This document shows, piece by piece, positions 1 to 11,970 of a DNA stretch of 52,137 nt. The notes under the pieces were generated by a model, which had not been told where the DNA came from, searched no databases, and saw only the letters and a program-made list of their open reading frames with translations. How positions within the stretch are numbered: the stretch's first letter is position 1; each line of letters begins with the position of its first letter. Both the position numbers and the translations under genes were made by a program. Source of the stretch: Clostridium sp. (GTDB lineage Bacteria > Bacteroidota > Bacteroidia > Bacteroidales > Muribaculaceae); contig JAMPGR010000001.1 of the NCBI GenBank assembly GCA_023663805.1, forward strand, positions 99,623-151,759, in the 5' to 3' direction.

Positions 1-2
1 AG

Positions 3-62
3 ATGCTCGACAGCCTCGGCGTCGACCCCGAAAACATCCACTACGACAACTTCGGCGGCTGA
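3..62 (+). CDS. nqrF: NqrF C-terminal end (partial): Na+-translocating NADH:quinone reductase subunit F
   Basis: Only the last 19 codons lie in the window, in frame from position 3 to the TGA at 60-62; the gene starts to the left. The tail reads MLDSLGVDPENIHYDNFGG, which matches the conserved end of NqrF (MLxxLGVxxENIxxDDFGG as I recall it from other species). NqrF is the NADH-oxidising FAD and [2Fe-2S] subunit of the six-subunit sodium-pumping NADH:quinone oxidoreductase in the inner membrane, and it is usually the last gene of nqrABCDEF. The terminator directly after it fits an operon end. The call rests on a short peptide, so another reductase with the same tail is possible. Confidence 0.65.
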   Translation: MLDSLGVDPENIHYDNFGG

Positions 63-87
63 CCACCCGGTCCCGGCCATCCATCAG

Positions 88-125
88 ACACCGATCGGTC
101 TTTTTCGGCCGACCGGTGTTTTTTT
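88..125 (+). terminator. Rho-independent terminator after nqrF
   Basis: A stem of about 12 pairs with one mismatch (left arm 89-100, right arm 107-118, loop TTTTTC) is followed directly by a run of seven T. It sits 26 bases after the nqrF stop and reads on the plus strand. Confidence 0.8.
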
Positions 126-150
126 GTTTCGGCAACGTCGCTGGAGATCG

Positions 151-205
151 CCTGGCGCAGACGCGGGCGAGACGCCCGCTAACTACCATTCTATCGTAGT
201 AGCAC
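151..205. repeat. REP-like palindromic repeat, copy A (half unit, inverted)
   Basis: Bases 155-182 are the exact reverse complement of 51979-52006 in the repeat beside the transposase gene. The core is an inverted repeat of 7 bases, GCGGGCG / CGCCCGC, around AGA (163-179). TCGTAGTAGCA at 193-203 resembles the CGTAGTAGC part of other copies but is in the opposite relation, so this copy looks rearranged or degenerate. Confidence 0.7.
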
Positions 206-243
206 GCGACGAAGGAATCCCTGTCTGTCGGGCGAACATACAC

Positions 244-291
244 AGCGCAGGCAGTTGTCGATCGACAACTGCCTGCGCTCTAAGTTTTTTT
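244..291. terminator. 36-base perfect palindrome with T run, likely bidirectional terminator
   Basis: Positions 244-279 form a perfect palindrome (arms of 18 bases meeting at 261/262, no loop bases), followed on the plus strand by a run of eight T at 284-291. On the minus strand the matching A run precedes the stem. It lies just past the stop of the leftward nucleotidyltransferase gene, so it could end both that transcript and read-through from nqrF. Confidence 0.6.
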
Positions 292-302
292 TACAAAAGG
301 AA

Positions 303-1208
303 TCAGAACAGCGGCGAGGGGTAGGTGCCGTTCTCGGCGAGTTCGGCAAACTTCGCGACGACGCCGGGACGGTCGGCGGCATAGGTCACGCCGAACCAGC
401 GGCTATCGGTGTCGAGAACCTTGACGGTTGCTTCGCCATTGCGGATCAGCGCGTCGATACAGAGCGGAATGAAGAATTCAGACTTCGGGGTGTTGATATC
501 CTTGTCGAGGAAGTGGCGGAATTCGCGGTCGCTGTAGTCGAAATAGTCGGGTGTGAAGCCCCAGAGGTTCATCGAGACCGGAGTCATCGGATCGAGTTTC
601 TGCTCGACGCCGTTTTCGTCGGTGAAGACGATCTCACCCTTGTTGTTATAGCTGATGGCCGTACGCTCGACGACAGAGGTCAGTTCGCCGCGGTCGTTGG
701 TCGTGCAGACACCGCGGGCGACGGAGCCGTTCTCGGTCATTGTGTTTCCGACGCGGAACCCGACCATGCAGTAGTCACCCTTGCGGTCGCGCGGGCGCAT
801 CAGTTCCTTAGCCATGACCTCGAAGGCATTGCGGCCGTAGAAGTCGTCGGCGTTGATGACGGCGAAGGGCTCCTTGATCACGTCGCGTCCCATCAGGACG
901 GCGTGGTTCGTGCCCCAGGGTTTGGTACGGTCTGGCGGGCAGGTATACCCTTCGGGGAGGTCGTTAATCGACTGGAAGACAACCTCGACGGGGATATGGC
1001 CCTCATACTTCGAGATAATCTTGTCGCGGAAATCCTGTTCGAAGTCCTTGCGGATGACGAATACGATTTTGCCGAATCCGGCCTTGATTGCGTCATAGAT
1101 CGAATAGTCCATGATTGTCTCGCCGTTGGGGCCGAGAGAGTCGAGCTGCTTGAGGCCGCCGTAACGGCTTCCCATTCCTGCAGCGAGGACAAAAAGTGTG
1201 GGTTTCAT
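303..1208 (-). CDS. Sugar nucleotidyltransferase (NTP_transferase family)
   Basis: The 301-residue product belongs to the nucleotidyltransferase family that joins an NTP to a sugar 1-phosphate with release of pyrophosphate. The N-terminal signature LAAGMGSRYGGLKQ (8-21) binds the nucleotide. KPWGTNHAV (96-104) and NADDFYG (119-125) are the usual base- and metal-binding segments. The length fits a single-domain cytoplasmic enzyme without a left-handed beta-helix. It starts 37 bases after galM on the same strand and is probably co-transcribed with it, which points to hexose use. Bacteroidales members of this family are often named plainly as nucleotidyltransferase; UTP- versus dTTP-use and the exact sugar cannot be told from sequence, so I give no symbol. 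Confidence 0.8.
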   Translation of the reverse strand: MKPTLFVLAAGMGSRYGGLKQLDSLGPNGETIMDYSIYDAIKAGFGKIVFVIRKDFEQDFRDKIISKYEGHIPVEVVFQSINDLPEGYTCPPDRTKPWGTNHAVLMGRDVIKEPFAVINADDFYGRNAFEVMAKELMRPRDRKGDYCMVGFRVGNTMTENGSVARGVCTTNDRGELTSVVERTAISYNNKGEIVFTDENGVEQKLDPMTPVSMNLWGFTPDYFDYSDREFRHFLDKDINTPKSEFFIPLCIDALIRNGEATVKVLDTDSRWFGVTYAADRPGVVAKFAELAENGTYPSPLF

Positions 1209-1245
1209 TCTGTTTTGATTGATTATTTAGGTATGATGAATTCGA

Positions 1246-2289
1246 TTATTTAACAGAGAAAGCGAAGATGATATCGCGCTCGTAGTGTTCGCCGGCGCGG
1301 AGGACACAGGATGGGAAATTCGCGTGGTTCGGAGCGTCGGGATAGTTCTGGCATTCGATTGCGACGCCGTCGTAGTCGTCGTAGGAGCGGCCGTCCTTGT
1401 TCAGCGGCGAGCCAGCGAGCCAGTTACCGGTGTAGACCTGGGCGGCGGGCTGGTTTGTCGTGACGGTCAGCAGTCGGCCGGTCTTCGGACTGTAGAGTTG
1501 GGCGATCTCGCGCATCTGGTCCTCCTGCCAGTCAGTCAGAGTCCAGCAGTGGTCATACCCCTTACCGATTTTCAGCGGCTCGAAGTCGGCGCGGATATCG
1601 CGGCCGATCGGCTTCATCGTCGTGAAATCCATCGGCGTACCCTCGACTGGAGCAATCTCGCCGGTCGGGATCTGAGTCTCGTCGGTCGGGAGGAAGGCCG
1701 GGCAGTTCAGCTGGAGTTCGTTTTCGAGTACAGAACCGGCATTGTTCCCCTCGAGGTTCCAGTAGGCGTGGTTGGTCAGGTTGACGATTGTCTCGCCGTC
1801 GGCCTCGGCCTCGAGTTTTAGGTGGAGTTCGTTGTTGTCGCTCCAGGTGTAGGTCGCCTTGACCTTCATTTCGGCGGGGTAGTTCTCTTCGCCGTCGGGG
1901 CTGACTCGCGAGAAAACGACGGCGTCACCCTCGGTCGTCGCGTCCCAGATACGGTTCTGGAACCCTTCGGGGCCACCGTGGAGCGCGTTCGGGCCGTTGT
2001 TGATCGCCAAGGAATATTCCTTCCCGGCGAGGGTGAAGTGGCCGCGGGCGATGCGGTTCGCGAAGCGGCCGGGGACCTTCCCGGCGCAGGGACCGTCGTA
2101 GAAGTAGTCGGCTGGATCGGCATAGCCGAGGACGACATCGCCGAGTTTTCCGTCGCGGTCGGGGACGTTGACGCTGACAATCCCGGCGCCGAGTGACGAG
2201 AGTACAACCGACGCGCCCGAGGCGTTAGTCAGCGTGTATAAGGTGATCTCCCCTTTAGGGGACGGATAGGTCTTCTTTTCGATTTTCAT
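1246..2289 (-). CDS. galM: Aldose 1-epimerase (galactose mutarotase)
   Basis: GalM interconverts the alpha and beta anomers of galactose and other aldoses, feeding the Leloir pathway. The 347-residue protein shows the family motifs in order: NRIARG (78-83), NALHGG (101-106), TNHAYWNL (172-179) with the catalytic His174, GYDHCW, and the catalytic base Glu312 in VAIECQNYPDAP. No signal peptide is visible, so it is cytoplasmic. The length is normal. It is the first gene of a leftward pair with the nucleotidyltransferase; galE lies elsewhere in this window at 31 kb. Confidence 0.93.
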   Translation of the reverse strand: MKIEKKTYPSPKGEITLYTLTNASGASVVLSSLGAGIVSVNVPDRDGKLGDVVLGYADPADYFYDGPCAGKVPGRFANRIARGHFTLAGKEYSLAINNGPNALHGGPEGFQNRIWDATTEGDAVVFSRVSPDGEENYPAEMKVKATYTWSDNNELHLKLEAEADGETIVNLTNHAYWNLEGNNAGSVLENELQLNCPAFLPTDETQIPTGEIAPVEGTPMDFTTMKPIGRDIRADFEPLKIGKGYDHCWTLTDWQEDQMREIAQLYSPKTGRLLTVTTNQPAAQVYTGNWLAGSPLNKDGRSYDDYDGVAIECQNYPDAPNHANFPSCVLRAGEHYERDIIFAFSVK

Positions 2290-2323
2290 GATAACTGTCG
2301 TTTTGTTTATGAGGTTTATGTTG

Positions 2324-2331
2324 CAAATTTA
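2324..2331 (-). promoter_or_regulatory. Possible -7 box for galM
   Basis: Read on the minus strand this is TAAATTTG, a match to the Bacteroidetes -7 consensus TAnnTTTG, 34 bases upstream of the galM start. No TTTG lies about 20 bases further upstream, so only half of the promoter is supported. Confidence 0.35.
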
Positions 2332-2351
2332 GCAATTTACCTCAACATTCC

Positions 2352-3731
2352 CTATTCTTTTACCAAATTATTTTTCAAAACAGGGAGTTTTCGTCTGGAG
2401 ATGTGTCGCCAGGCCAGGACCATGGCGATTCCGGTCATGACCCATGTCAGGGGGTAGACGACATAGAGCGTCGCGAGCGTATGGTGGAACGGAACGACCA
2501 GAAAGACCCACCCGAGGCGGACGACGCAGGTTCCGGCAATCGTTATCAGCGTCGGAGTCATCGCGTTGCCGAGACCACGGAGGGCCGCCCCTGTGATTTC
2601 ATAACTGCAGGCGATGAACTGGAACAGAAGGACATGGGTCATTCGGATTTCGGCGAAGCGGACAACATCGGGGTGGTCGATGAAGATTCCGACGGCGTCG
2701 GCCCCCATCAGGGTCAGGCCGACATTGAGAAACCCGCTGAGACAGACACTCAGAACCATCGCCGCCGAGACCGTCCGGCGGCATCTGGCGAAATTCGACG
2801 CGCCGTAGTTACAACTGACGAAGGCAACGCACCCCTGGGCGAAGGAGTTGATCGCGAAATAGCAGTAGTATTCGAAATTCAGCGCCGCAGCCGAACCGGC
2901 AACCGCATCGGCTCCGAAGCCGTTCAGACAAGTCTGGACAAAGATATTGGCAATCGAGAATACCATTCCCTGAAGTCCGGTAGGGACACCGATACGCATC
3001 ATCTTCCCCAGTTCGGTGCGCGACAGCGAAAGGTGGCGCCAGTCGACGTGGCACTCCCCCTTCTCGCGGGCCAGCAGGCGCATCATCAGCAGGGCATTCA
3101 CCCCATTGGCCGCAACCGTTGCCCACGCGACCCCGGCAACACCCATTCCGAACCCGACAACCAGCAGGAGATTCAGGACTACGTTGACAGCCCCGGAAAA
3201 CAACAGCATCACGAACGGACGGCGTGTATCGCCGATACTCCGCAGGATCGCCGCCCCGAAGTTATAGACCATCAGGAAAGGCATCCCGAGGAAATAAATT
3301 CGCAGGTATGTCGTCGCCTGACCGACAATCTCCGCGGGGGTCGACATCGCCCGGAGAATCGGCCCGGTCAGCATGACACCGAGAAGGAGCAGGACAACAC
3401 CGCTGACAATCGATGTCGACGCGGCGGTCGCGACAGCCGACGAGGCGCTGCGGCTGTTGCGCTGGCCGAGATAGTTGGCGATCACAATGTTCGATCCGAC
3501 GGCGATTCCCATAAAGAGATTCAGCAGGAGGTTGATGACCATCGAGTTGCTTCCGACAGCCGCGAGAGCCTCCTTTCCGGCGAAACGTCCGACGACGGCG
3601 ACATCGACCGCTACAAACGACTGCTGGAGAACGCCGCTGGCTATCAAAGGGAGGGCGAAGAGAACAAGACTCTTATAGATTTTACCATTCAGGAGGTCAA
3701 CATTGCCTCCGAAGACAGATTTGATTGACAT
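2352..3731 (-). CDS. MATE family multidrug/toxin exporter
   Basis: The 459-residue protein is an inner-membrane secondary transporter of the MATE family, which exports cationic drugs and metabolites in exchange for Na+ or H+. It is almost wholly hydrophobic, with about 12 membrane segments in two similar halves. The N-terminal half begins LVLFALPLIASGVLQQ, and VDVAVVGRFAGKEALAAVG (about 42-60) is the usual MATE loop after helix 1. The length is typical. It is 62 bases upstream of galM but is probably separately transcribed. It diverges from purL. Its substrate cannot be deduced. Confidence 0.9.
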   Translation of the reverse strand: MSIKSVFGGNVDLLNGKIYKSLVLFALPLIASGVLQQSFVAVDVAVVGRFAGKEALAAVGSNSMVINLLLNLFMGIAVGSNIVIANYLGQRNSRSASSAVATAASTSIVSGVVLLLLGVMLTGPILRAMSTPAEIVGQATTYLRIYFLGMPFLMVYNFGAAILRSIGDTRRPFVMLLFSGAVNVVLNLLLVVGFGMGVAGVAWATVAANGVNALLMMRLLAREKGECHVDWRHLSLSRTELGKMMRIGVPTGLQGMVFSIANIFVQTCLNGFGADAVAGSAAALNFEYYCYFAINSFAQGCVAFVSCNYGASNFARCRRTVSAAMVLSVCLSGFLNVGLTLMGADAVGIFIDHPDVVRFAEIRMTHVLLFQFIACSYEITGAALRGLGNAMTPTLITIAGTCVVRLGWVFLVVPFHHTLATLYVVYPLTWVMTGIAMVLAWRHISRRKLPVLKNNLVKE

Positions 3732-3819
3732 AAGAAGTTTCAGCCCGCGAAATTACGAATTTTCCCGCTCCCGAAGGGGCTTTTTTTCGAAATATCGCGC
3801 TCGGTTTGGCGAAATTTAG

Positions 3820-3828
3820 TAACTTTGC
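3820..3828 (+). promoter_or_regulatory. -7 box (TAACTTTGC) of the purL promoter
   Basis: TAACTTTGC matches the Bacteroidetes TAnnTTTG box and lies 34 bases before the purL ATG. The nearest TTTG (3805-3808) is only 11 bases upstream, too close for a standard -33 box. No purine riboswitch-like fold is evident in the short leader. Confidence 0.5.
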
Positions 3829-3861
3829 ACCCTAAACCCAATATTCATCAGCATCTAACCA

Positions 3862-7563
<3,702 letters not shown>

Positions 7564-7589
7564 ATAACCATCAGTAAAATATATAACCT

Positions 7590-8468
7590 ATGAGTCTTAA
7601 CATTCTTGTGCTGGCCAAGCAGGTACCCGATACCCGCAACGTCGGCAAAGATGCAATGAAAGAGGACGGGACGATCAACCGCGCAGCGCTCCCGGCCATC
7701 TTTAACCCCGAGGATCTGAACGCCCTCGAACAGGCTCTCCGCCTGAAGGACGCGAATCCCGGTTCGACAGTGACAATCCTGACAATGGGTCTGCCCCGCG
7801 CAGCCGAAGTCATCCGCGAAGCGATGTACCGCGGCGCCGACGGCGGTATCGTTCTGACCGACCGCACCCTCGGCGGCGCCGACACCCTCGCGACCTCCTA
7901 CTCGTTGGCGCAGGCAGCCCGCAAATATGGCAAATACGACATCATCCTCGGCGGACGCCAGGCCATCGACGGCGATACCGCCCAGGTCGGCCCGCAGATG
8001 GCCGAGAAACTCGGAATCCCCCAGGTCACATATGCCGAAGAGATCGTCGAACTGAACTCCGAAGCCCGCTACGTTGTCGTCAAACGCCGCCTCGAAAACG
8101 GTGTCGAGACCGTCAAGGCTCCCCTTCCCTGCGTCGTGACAGTCAACGGCTCGGCCGCCGAATGCCGCCCGCGCAACGCCCGCCGCGTCCAGGCCTGCAA
8201 ATTCGCCGTGACCCCCTCCGAAAAGGAGAAACTGAGCGACGAACTGAAGGCTGTCGTCGACCGCCGTCCCGCCCTGCAGCTCAGCGAATGGGGCGCCGCT
8301 TTCGTCGAGGCCGACCCCGCCCAGATCGGTATGGCCGGTTCGCCGACAAAGGTCAAACAGATCGAGAACGTCGTCTTCACCGCCAAAGAGAATCTCCGTC
8401 TCGACGATAACGACGAGCAGATCGAGAATCTGATCAAGGAACTGATCGCCAACCACACCATTGGCTGA
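7590..8468 (+). CDS. etfB: Electron transfer flavoprotein beta subunit
   Basis: EtfB pairs with EtfA to form the soluble flavoprotein that takes electrons from acyl-CoA dehydrogenases. The 292-residue protein starts MSLNILVLAKQVPDT, typical of the beta subunit. It holds LNALEQALRLKD, GADGGIVLTD and GGRQAIDGDTAQVGPQMAE, the segments around the nucleotide site. It is slightly longer than the ~255-residue mitochondrial type, as seen in other anaerobe EtfB proteins. It is followed after 51 bases by etfA and then by the dehydrogenase. Whether the pair is an ordinary or a bifurcating ETF cannot be settled by eye. Confidence 0.93.
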   Translation: MSLNILVLAKQVPDTRNVGKDAMKEDGTINRAALPAIFNPEDLNALEQALRLKDANPGSTVTILTMGLPRAAEVIREAMYRGADGGIVLTDRTLGGADTLATSYSLAQAARKYGKYDIILGGRQAIDGDTAQVGPQMAEKLGIPQVTYAEEIVELNSEARYVVVKRRLENGVETVKAPLPCVVTVNGSAAECRPRNARRVQACKFAVTPSEKEKLSDELKAVVDRRPALQLSEWGAAFVEADPAQIGMAGSPTKVKQIENVVFTAKENLRLDDNDEQIENLIKELIANHTIG

Positions 8469-8519
8469 CCTCAATATCCACCTGTTCAATCATCCAACAA
8501 AATCACCCCGAAAAGAATC

Positions 8520-9548
8520 ATGTCTGACAAGAACAATCTGATCGTATACTGCGAGTTCGAGGACGGAAAGGTGGCTGACGTCAGCCTGGAACTGCTCACC
8601 AAAGGCCGTGAACTCGCCAAAAAGTTAGGCGTCAAACTCGAGGCTCTCGTCATCGGCGACAACCTCGACAAGGTCGAGGACCAGCTCTTCCCCTACGGTG
8701 TCGACCGCGTCTACAAGGTCGCCGACAAGCGCCTCTACCCCTATCTGTCGAACCCCCACGCTTCGATCCTGATCAAACTCTTCCGCGAGATCGAACCGCA
8801 GGTCTGCCTGATGGGCGCGACCTGTATCGGCCGCGACCTCGGACCCCGCGTCTCCTCGGCGCTCCACAGCGGCCTGACCGCCGACTGCACCTCGCTCGAG
8901 ATCGGTCCCCACAAGGATGTCAAGACCGGCAAGGAGTATGAAAATCTCCTCTATCAGATCCGTCCCGCCTTCGGAGGAAACATCGTCGCGACAATCGTCA
9001 ATCCCGAGTGCCGCCCCCAGATGGCAACAGTCCGCGAGGGTGTCATGAAAAAGGAGATTGCCGACCCGGCCCACCGCGGCGAAGTCGTCGAACTGAAGGC
9101 CGACGACTATGTCACGCCCGAGGATTTCGTCGTCGAGATCATCGACCGCCATATCGAGAAATCGAAAGTCAACATAAAGAATTCTCCGATTATCGTCGCC
9201 GGCGGCTATGGAGTTGGCAGCAAGGAGAACTTCGACCTCCTCTTCGACCTTGCAAACACCCTCGGCGGGGAAGTCGGCGCATCGCGCGCCGCCGTCGACG
9301 CCGGATTTGCCGAACATGACCGCCAGATCGGCCAGACCGGCGTGACCGTCCGCCCGAAACTCTATATCGCCTGCGGTATCTCCGGCCAGATCCAGCATGT
9401 CGCCGGAATGCAGGAGAGTTCGATCGTCATCTCGATCAACAACGACCCGAACGCCCCGATCAACGACATCGCCGACTACGTCATAACCGGTAATGTCGAG
9501 GATGTCGTTCCGAAACTGATCAAATACTACAAGAAAAATTCGAAGTAA
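8520..9548 (+). CDS. etfA: Electron transfer flavoprotein alpha subunit
   Basis: EtfA carries the electron-transferring FAD of the ETF heterodimer. The 342-residue protein has an N-terminal alpha/beta domain and the conserved C-terminal FAD-binding segment, from ASRAAVDAGFAEHDRQIGQT (starting about residue 256) through VRPKLYIACGISGQIQHVAGM (about 280-300) to INNDPNAPI. The extra iron-sulfur ferredoxin extension of some ETF alpha chains is absent. It lies 51 bases after etfB and 13 bases before the acyl-CoA dehydrogenase gene, so the three genes are almost certainly one transcription unit. Confidence 0.94.
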   Translation: MSDKNNLIVYCEFEDGKVADVSLELLTKGRELAKKLGVKLEALVIGDNLDKVEDQLFPYGVDRVYKVADKRLYPYLSNPHASILIKLFREIEPQVCLMGATCIGRDLGPRVSSALHSGLTADCTSLEIGPHKDVKTGKEYENLLYQIRPAFGGNIVATIVNPECRPQMATVREGVMKKEIADPAHRGEVVELKADDYVTPEDFVVEIIDRHIEKSKVNIKNSPIIVAGGYGVGSKENFDLLFDLANTLGGEVGASRAAVDAGFAEHDRQIGQTGVTVRPKLYIACGISGQIQHVAGMQESSIVISINNDPNAPINDIADYVITGNVEDVVPKLIKYYKKNSK

Positions 9549-9561
9549 CTGAAGACCGAAA

Positions 9562-11262
9562 ATGGCAAACTTTTATACAGACAACACAGACCTGAAGCAC
9601 CACCTCAGCCATCCGCTGATGGAGAAGATCGTCGCCATGAAGGAACGCGACTTCGCCGATGCCGAAAAATATGACTATGCCCCGATGAACTTCGAGGACG
9701 CGATGGACTCATATGACCGCGTTCTCGAAATCGTCGGCGAAATCTGCGGCACAACCATCGCCGACAACGCCGAAGGGGTTGACCACGACGGCCCGACCGT
9801 CGCCGACGGCCGCGTGACCTACGCCGAGGGCACACAGAAAAACCTCGATGTCTGCCGCAAGGCCGGCCTGATGGGGATGTCGATGCCCCGCCGCCTCGGC
9901 GGTCTGAACTTCCCAATCACCCCCTACATTATGGCCGCCGACATAGTCAGCCGCGCCGACGCCGGCTTCGAGAATCTCTGGGGTCTGCAGGACTGCGCCG
10001 AGACAATCTACGAATTCGCCAGCGAGGAACAGAAACAGAAGTTCATCCCGCGCGTCTGCGAGGGTGAGACTATGTCGATGGACCTGACCGAACCCGACGC
10101 AGGCTCCGACCTCCAGTCGGTCATGCTGAAGGCCACCGAGATGCCCGACGGCACATGGCGTCTGAACGGCGTCAAGCGCTTCATCACAAACGGCGACAGC
10201 GACATCCACCTCGTCCTCGCCCGCTCCGAAGAGGGAACAACTGACGGCCGCGGCCTCTCGATGTTCATCTACGACAAGCGCGACGGAGGTGTCAACGTAC
10301 GCCGTATCGAAAACAAGATGGGCATCAAGGGATCCCCGACCTGCGAACTCGTCTACAAGAACGCGAAGGCCGAACTCTGCGGCGAACGCCGCTACGGCCT
10401 GATCAAATATGTCATGGCCCTGATGAACGGCGCCCGCCTCGGCATCGCCGCACAGTCGGTCGGTCTGAGCGAGCGCGCCTACCGCGAGGCTCTCGACTAT
10501 GCCCGCGAACGCAAACAGTTCGGCAAGGCGCTCATCGAGTTCCCCGCTGTCTACGAGATGCTGAGCGTCATGAAGGCCAAACTCGACGCCTCGCGTGCGC
10601 TGCTCTACGAGACCTCCCGCTTCGTCGACATCTACAAGATCTACGAGGATATCGCGAAAGAGCGCAAACTGACTCCCGAAGAACGCAAGGAGATGAAACT
10701 CTACTCCCGTATGGCCGACGCTCTGACTCCGATGGCAAAGGGTATGGGCAGCGAATACTGCAACCAGAACACTTACGACTGCATCCAGATCCACGGCGGC
10801 TCGGGCTTCATGAAGGACTACGCCTGCGAACGTATCTACCGCGACGCACGCATCACCTCGATTTACGAGGGTACGACCCAGCTCCAGGTCGTCGCCGCGA
10901 TCCGCCACGTCACCAGCGGCACCTACTCGCAGATCATCTCCGGCTACGAGGCTCTCGAATACCGCGCCGAACTCGGCGCGATCCGTGACCGTCTCGTCGC
11001 GATGACGGCGCTCTACAACGAGGCTGTCGCGAAGGTCGGCGGCTCGGACAACGCCGAGTACAAGGACATGATGGCCCGCCGTCTTGTCGAGATGGCCGGC
11101 AATATCGTGATGTCATACCTCCTGCTCCAGGATGCGAACCGTAACGAGTCGTTCACCCGCTCGCTGAACGTCTACTGCAATCTGGCCGAAGCCGAGGTAC
11201 GCAAGCACTCGGCCTTCATCGCCGAATTCAACCCCGAGGAGGTCGCCGACTACAAGTTCTGA
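9562..11262 (+). CDS. Acyl-CoA dehydrogenase
   Basis: This FAD enzyme oxidises acyl-CoA to trans-2-enoyl-CoA and passes electrons to ETF, whose genes lie directly upstream. The 566-residue chain has the N-terminal helical domain, the middle beta domain with MSMDLTEPDAGSDLQSV (about 173-189) and GVKRFITNG, then the C-terminal domain with AYREALDYARERKQFG. The catalytic glutamate is Glu436 in SIYEGTTQLQ. An extra ~120 residues at the end place it in the longer class with the additional C-terminal domain rather than the ~380-residue short-chain class. The physiological acyl-CoA is not evident; the absence of thiolase or hydratase genes nearby argues against a complete beta-oxidation operon here. 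Confidence 0.92.
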   Translation: MANFYTDNTDLKHHLSHPLMEKIVAMKERDFADAEKYDYAPMNFEDAMDSYDRVLEIVGEICGTTIADNAEGVDHDGPTVADGRVTYAEGTQKNLDVCRKAGLMGMSMPRRLGGLNFPITPYIMAADIVSRADAGFENLWGLQDCAETIYEFASEEQKQKFIPRVCEGETMSMDLTEPDAGSDLQSVMLKATEMPDGTWRLNGVKRFITNGDSDIHLVLARSEEGTTDGRGLSMFIYDKRDGGVNVRRIENKMGIKGSPTCELVYKNAKAELCGERRYGLIKYVMALMNGARLGIAAQSVGLSERAYREALDYARERKQFGKALIEFPAVYEMLSVMKAKLDASRALLYETSRFVDIYKIYEDIAKERKLTPEERKEMKLYSRMADALTPMAKGMGSEYCNQNTYDCIQIHGGSGFMKDYACERIYRDARITSIYEGTTQLQVVAAIRHVTSGTYSQIISGYEALEYRAELGAIRDRLVAMTALYNEAVAKVGGSDNAEYKDMMARRLVEMAGNIVMSYLLLQDANRNESFTRSLNVYCNLAEAEVRKHSAFIAEFNPEEVADYKF

Positions 11263-11274
11263 CTCTGAAAATAC

Positions 11275-11315
11275 TTCTCCTGATGGCTTTGCCGGGCCGT
11301 CAGGAGAATTTTTAT
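11275..11315 (+). terminator. Rho-independent terminator after the acyl-CoA dehydrogenase gene
   Basis: Arms 11275-11287 and 11296-11308 pair over 13 bases with one mismatch around an 8-base loop, and are followed by TTTTTATT. It closes the purL/etf/acyl-CoA dehydrogenase run. Confidence 0.85.
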
Positions 11316-11324
11316 TGCAAAAAA

Positions 11325-11357
11325 TTTGGCGGTTCAAGAAAAAAGGAGTAATTTTGC
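11325..11357 (+). promoter_or_regulatory. Promoter of the tRNA-Gly/tRNA-Leu unit
   Basis: TTTG (11325-11328), a 20-base spacer and TAATTTTG (11349-11356) match the Bacteroidetes -33/-7 consensus. The -7 box ends 24 bases before tRNA-Gly. The sequence is very like the promoter of the tRNA-Cys unit at 44625. Confidence 0.8.
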
Positions 11358-11380
11358 ACCGCAAAACCGAAAGGCAGCAT

Positions 11381-11453
<73 letters not shown>

Positions 11454-11468
11454 CCTTCCCCAATAGAT

Positions 11469-11552
11469 GTCCGGGTGGTGGAATTGGTAGACACGCTACT
11501 TTGAGGGGGTAGTGGCCGTTGGGCTGTGTGAGTTCGAATCTCATCTCGGACA
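11469..11552 (+). tRNA. tRNA-Leu (anticodon GAG)
   Basis: A class II tRNA with acceptor GTCCGGG pairing with CTCGGAC, anticodon loop TTGAGGG within CTACT/GGTAG, a long variable arm (about 11511-11525) and T loop TTCGAAT. The discriminator is A; CCA is not encoded. It is 15 bases after tRNA-Gly and shares its promoter. Confidence 0.94.
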
Positions 11553-11556
11553 CCCT

Positions 11557-11595
11557 ATGAAACCCTGCAAGCGCACGGCGCTTGCAGGGTTTCAT
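11557..11595 (+). terminator. Strong hairpin after tRNA-Leu
   Basis: Two perfectly matching 18-base arms (11557-11574 and 11578-11595) surround a 3-base loop. No long T run follows (TTCATTAATT), but position and strength fit a terminator for the tRNA unit. Confidence 0.7.
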
Positions 11596-11700
11596 TAATT
11601 ATGTTGACACAAAAGCTCAACGACAGCAGTTAAGGTTCCACAAATCGAACAAATATAATCAATATATATACAACAAATCAAACCAACAACAATCTATAAA

Positions 11701-11970
11701 ATGAAAAAAGCATTATTAATCGGTATAATCGTTATGCCCGTAGGGCTTTCTATAAGATGGCACACCATAAATTCCAAAGAACCTCTTTCTGCTTTGGAAT
11801 TATCGAACATCGAGGCGCTTTCTGATGACGAAAGTATTTTGGCTGGAGACCCATGCTATAGCGATGGGGTATATGACATAGGTTATCCTGAGGTTGTAGT
11901 TTGCGGCAACCCATGCTATCGTCAAAAAACAAGATTGCCGCTATTCCCATCAAAATCATATTGTGAATAA
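11701..11970 (+). CDS. NVEALA-family small Cys-containing peptide 1
   Basis: The 89-residue product has a Lys-start, a single hydrophobic segment (about 4-20), a short linker and then LSNIEALS (34-41), the conserved NVEALA-type motif (Pfam NVEALA). The segment after the motif holds four cysteines (52, 68, 72, 88), with DPCYS and NPCYR as an internal echo. Family members occur in Bacteroidales, are thought to be exported, and have no established function. It is the first of three such genes here and is followed directly by a decayed propeller gene. I found no clear promoter in the AT-rich 100 bases upstream. The N-terminus fits either a membrane anchor or a cleaved leader. Confidence 0.8.
   Translation: MKKALLIGIIVMPVGLSIRWHTINSKEPLSALELSNIEALSDDESILAGDPCYSDGVYDIGYPEVVVCGNPCYRQKTRLPLFPSKSYCE

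Noticed and set aside
255..1253. Long plus-strand open frame opposite the nucleotidyltransferase gene
   Set aside because: It is the antisense shadow of a gene with clear motifs. GC-rich codon use opens several antisense frames, as also at 2403-3728, 5242-6333, 6406-7548, 9709-10908 and 36447-37865.
3732..3861. Purine riboswitch before purL
   Set aside because: The leader after the -7 box is about 30 bases, too short for the fold, and no pairing pattern is evident.
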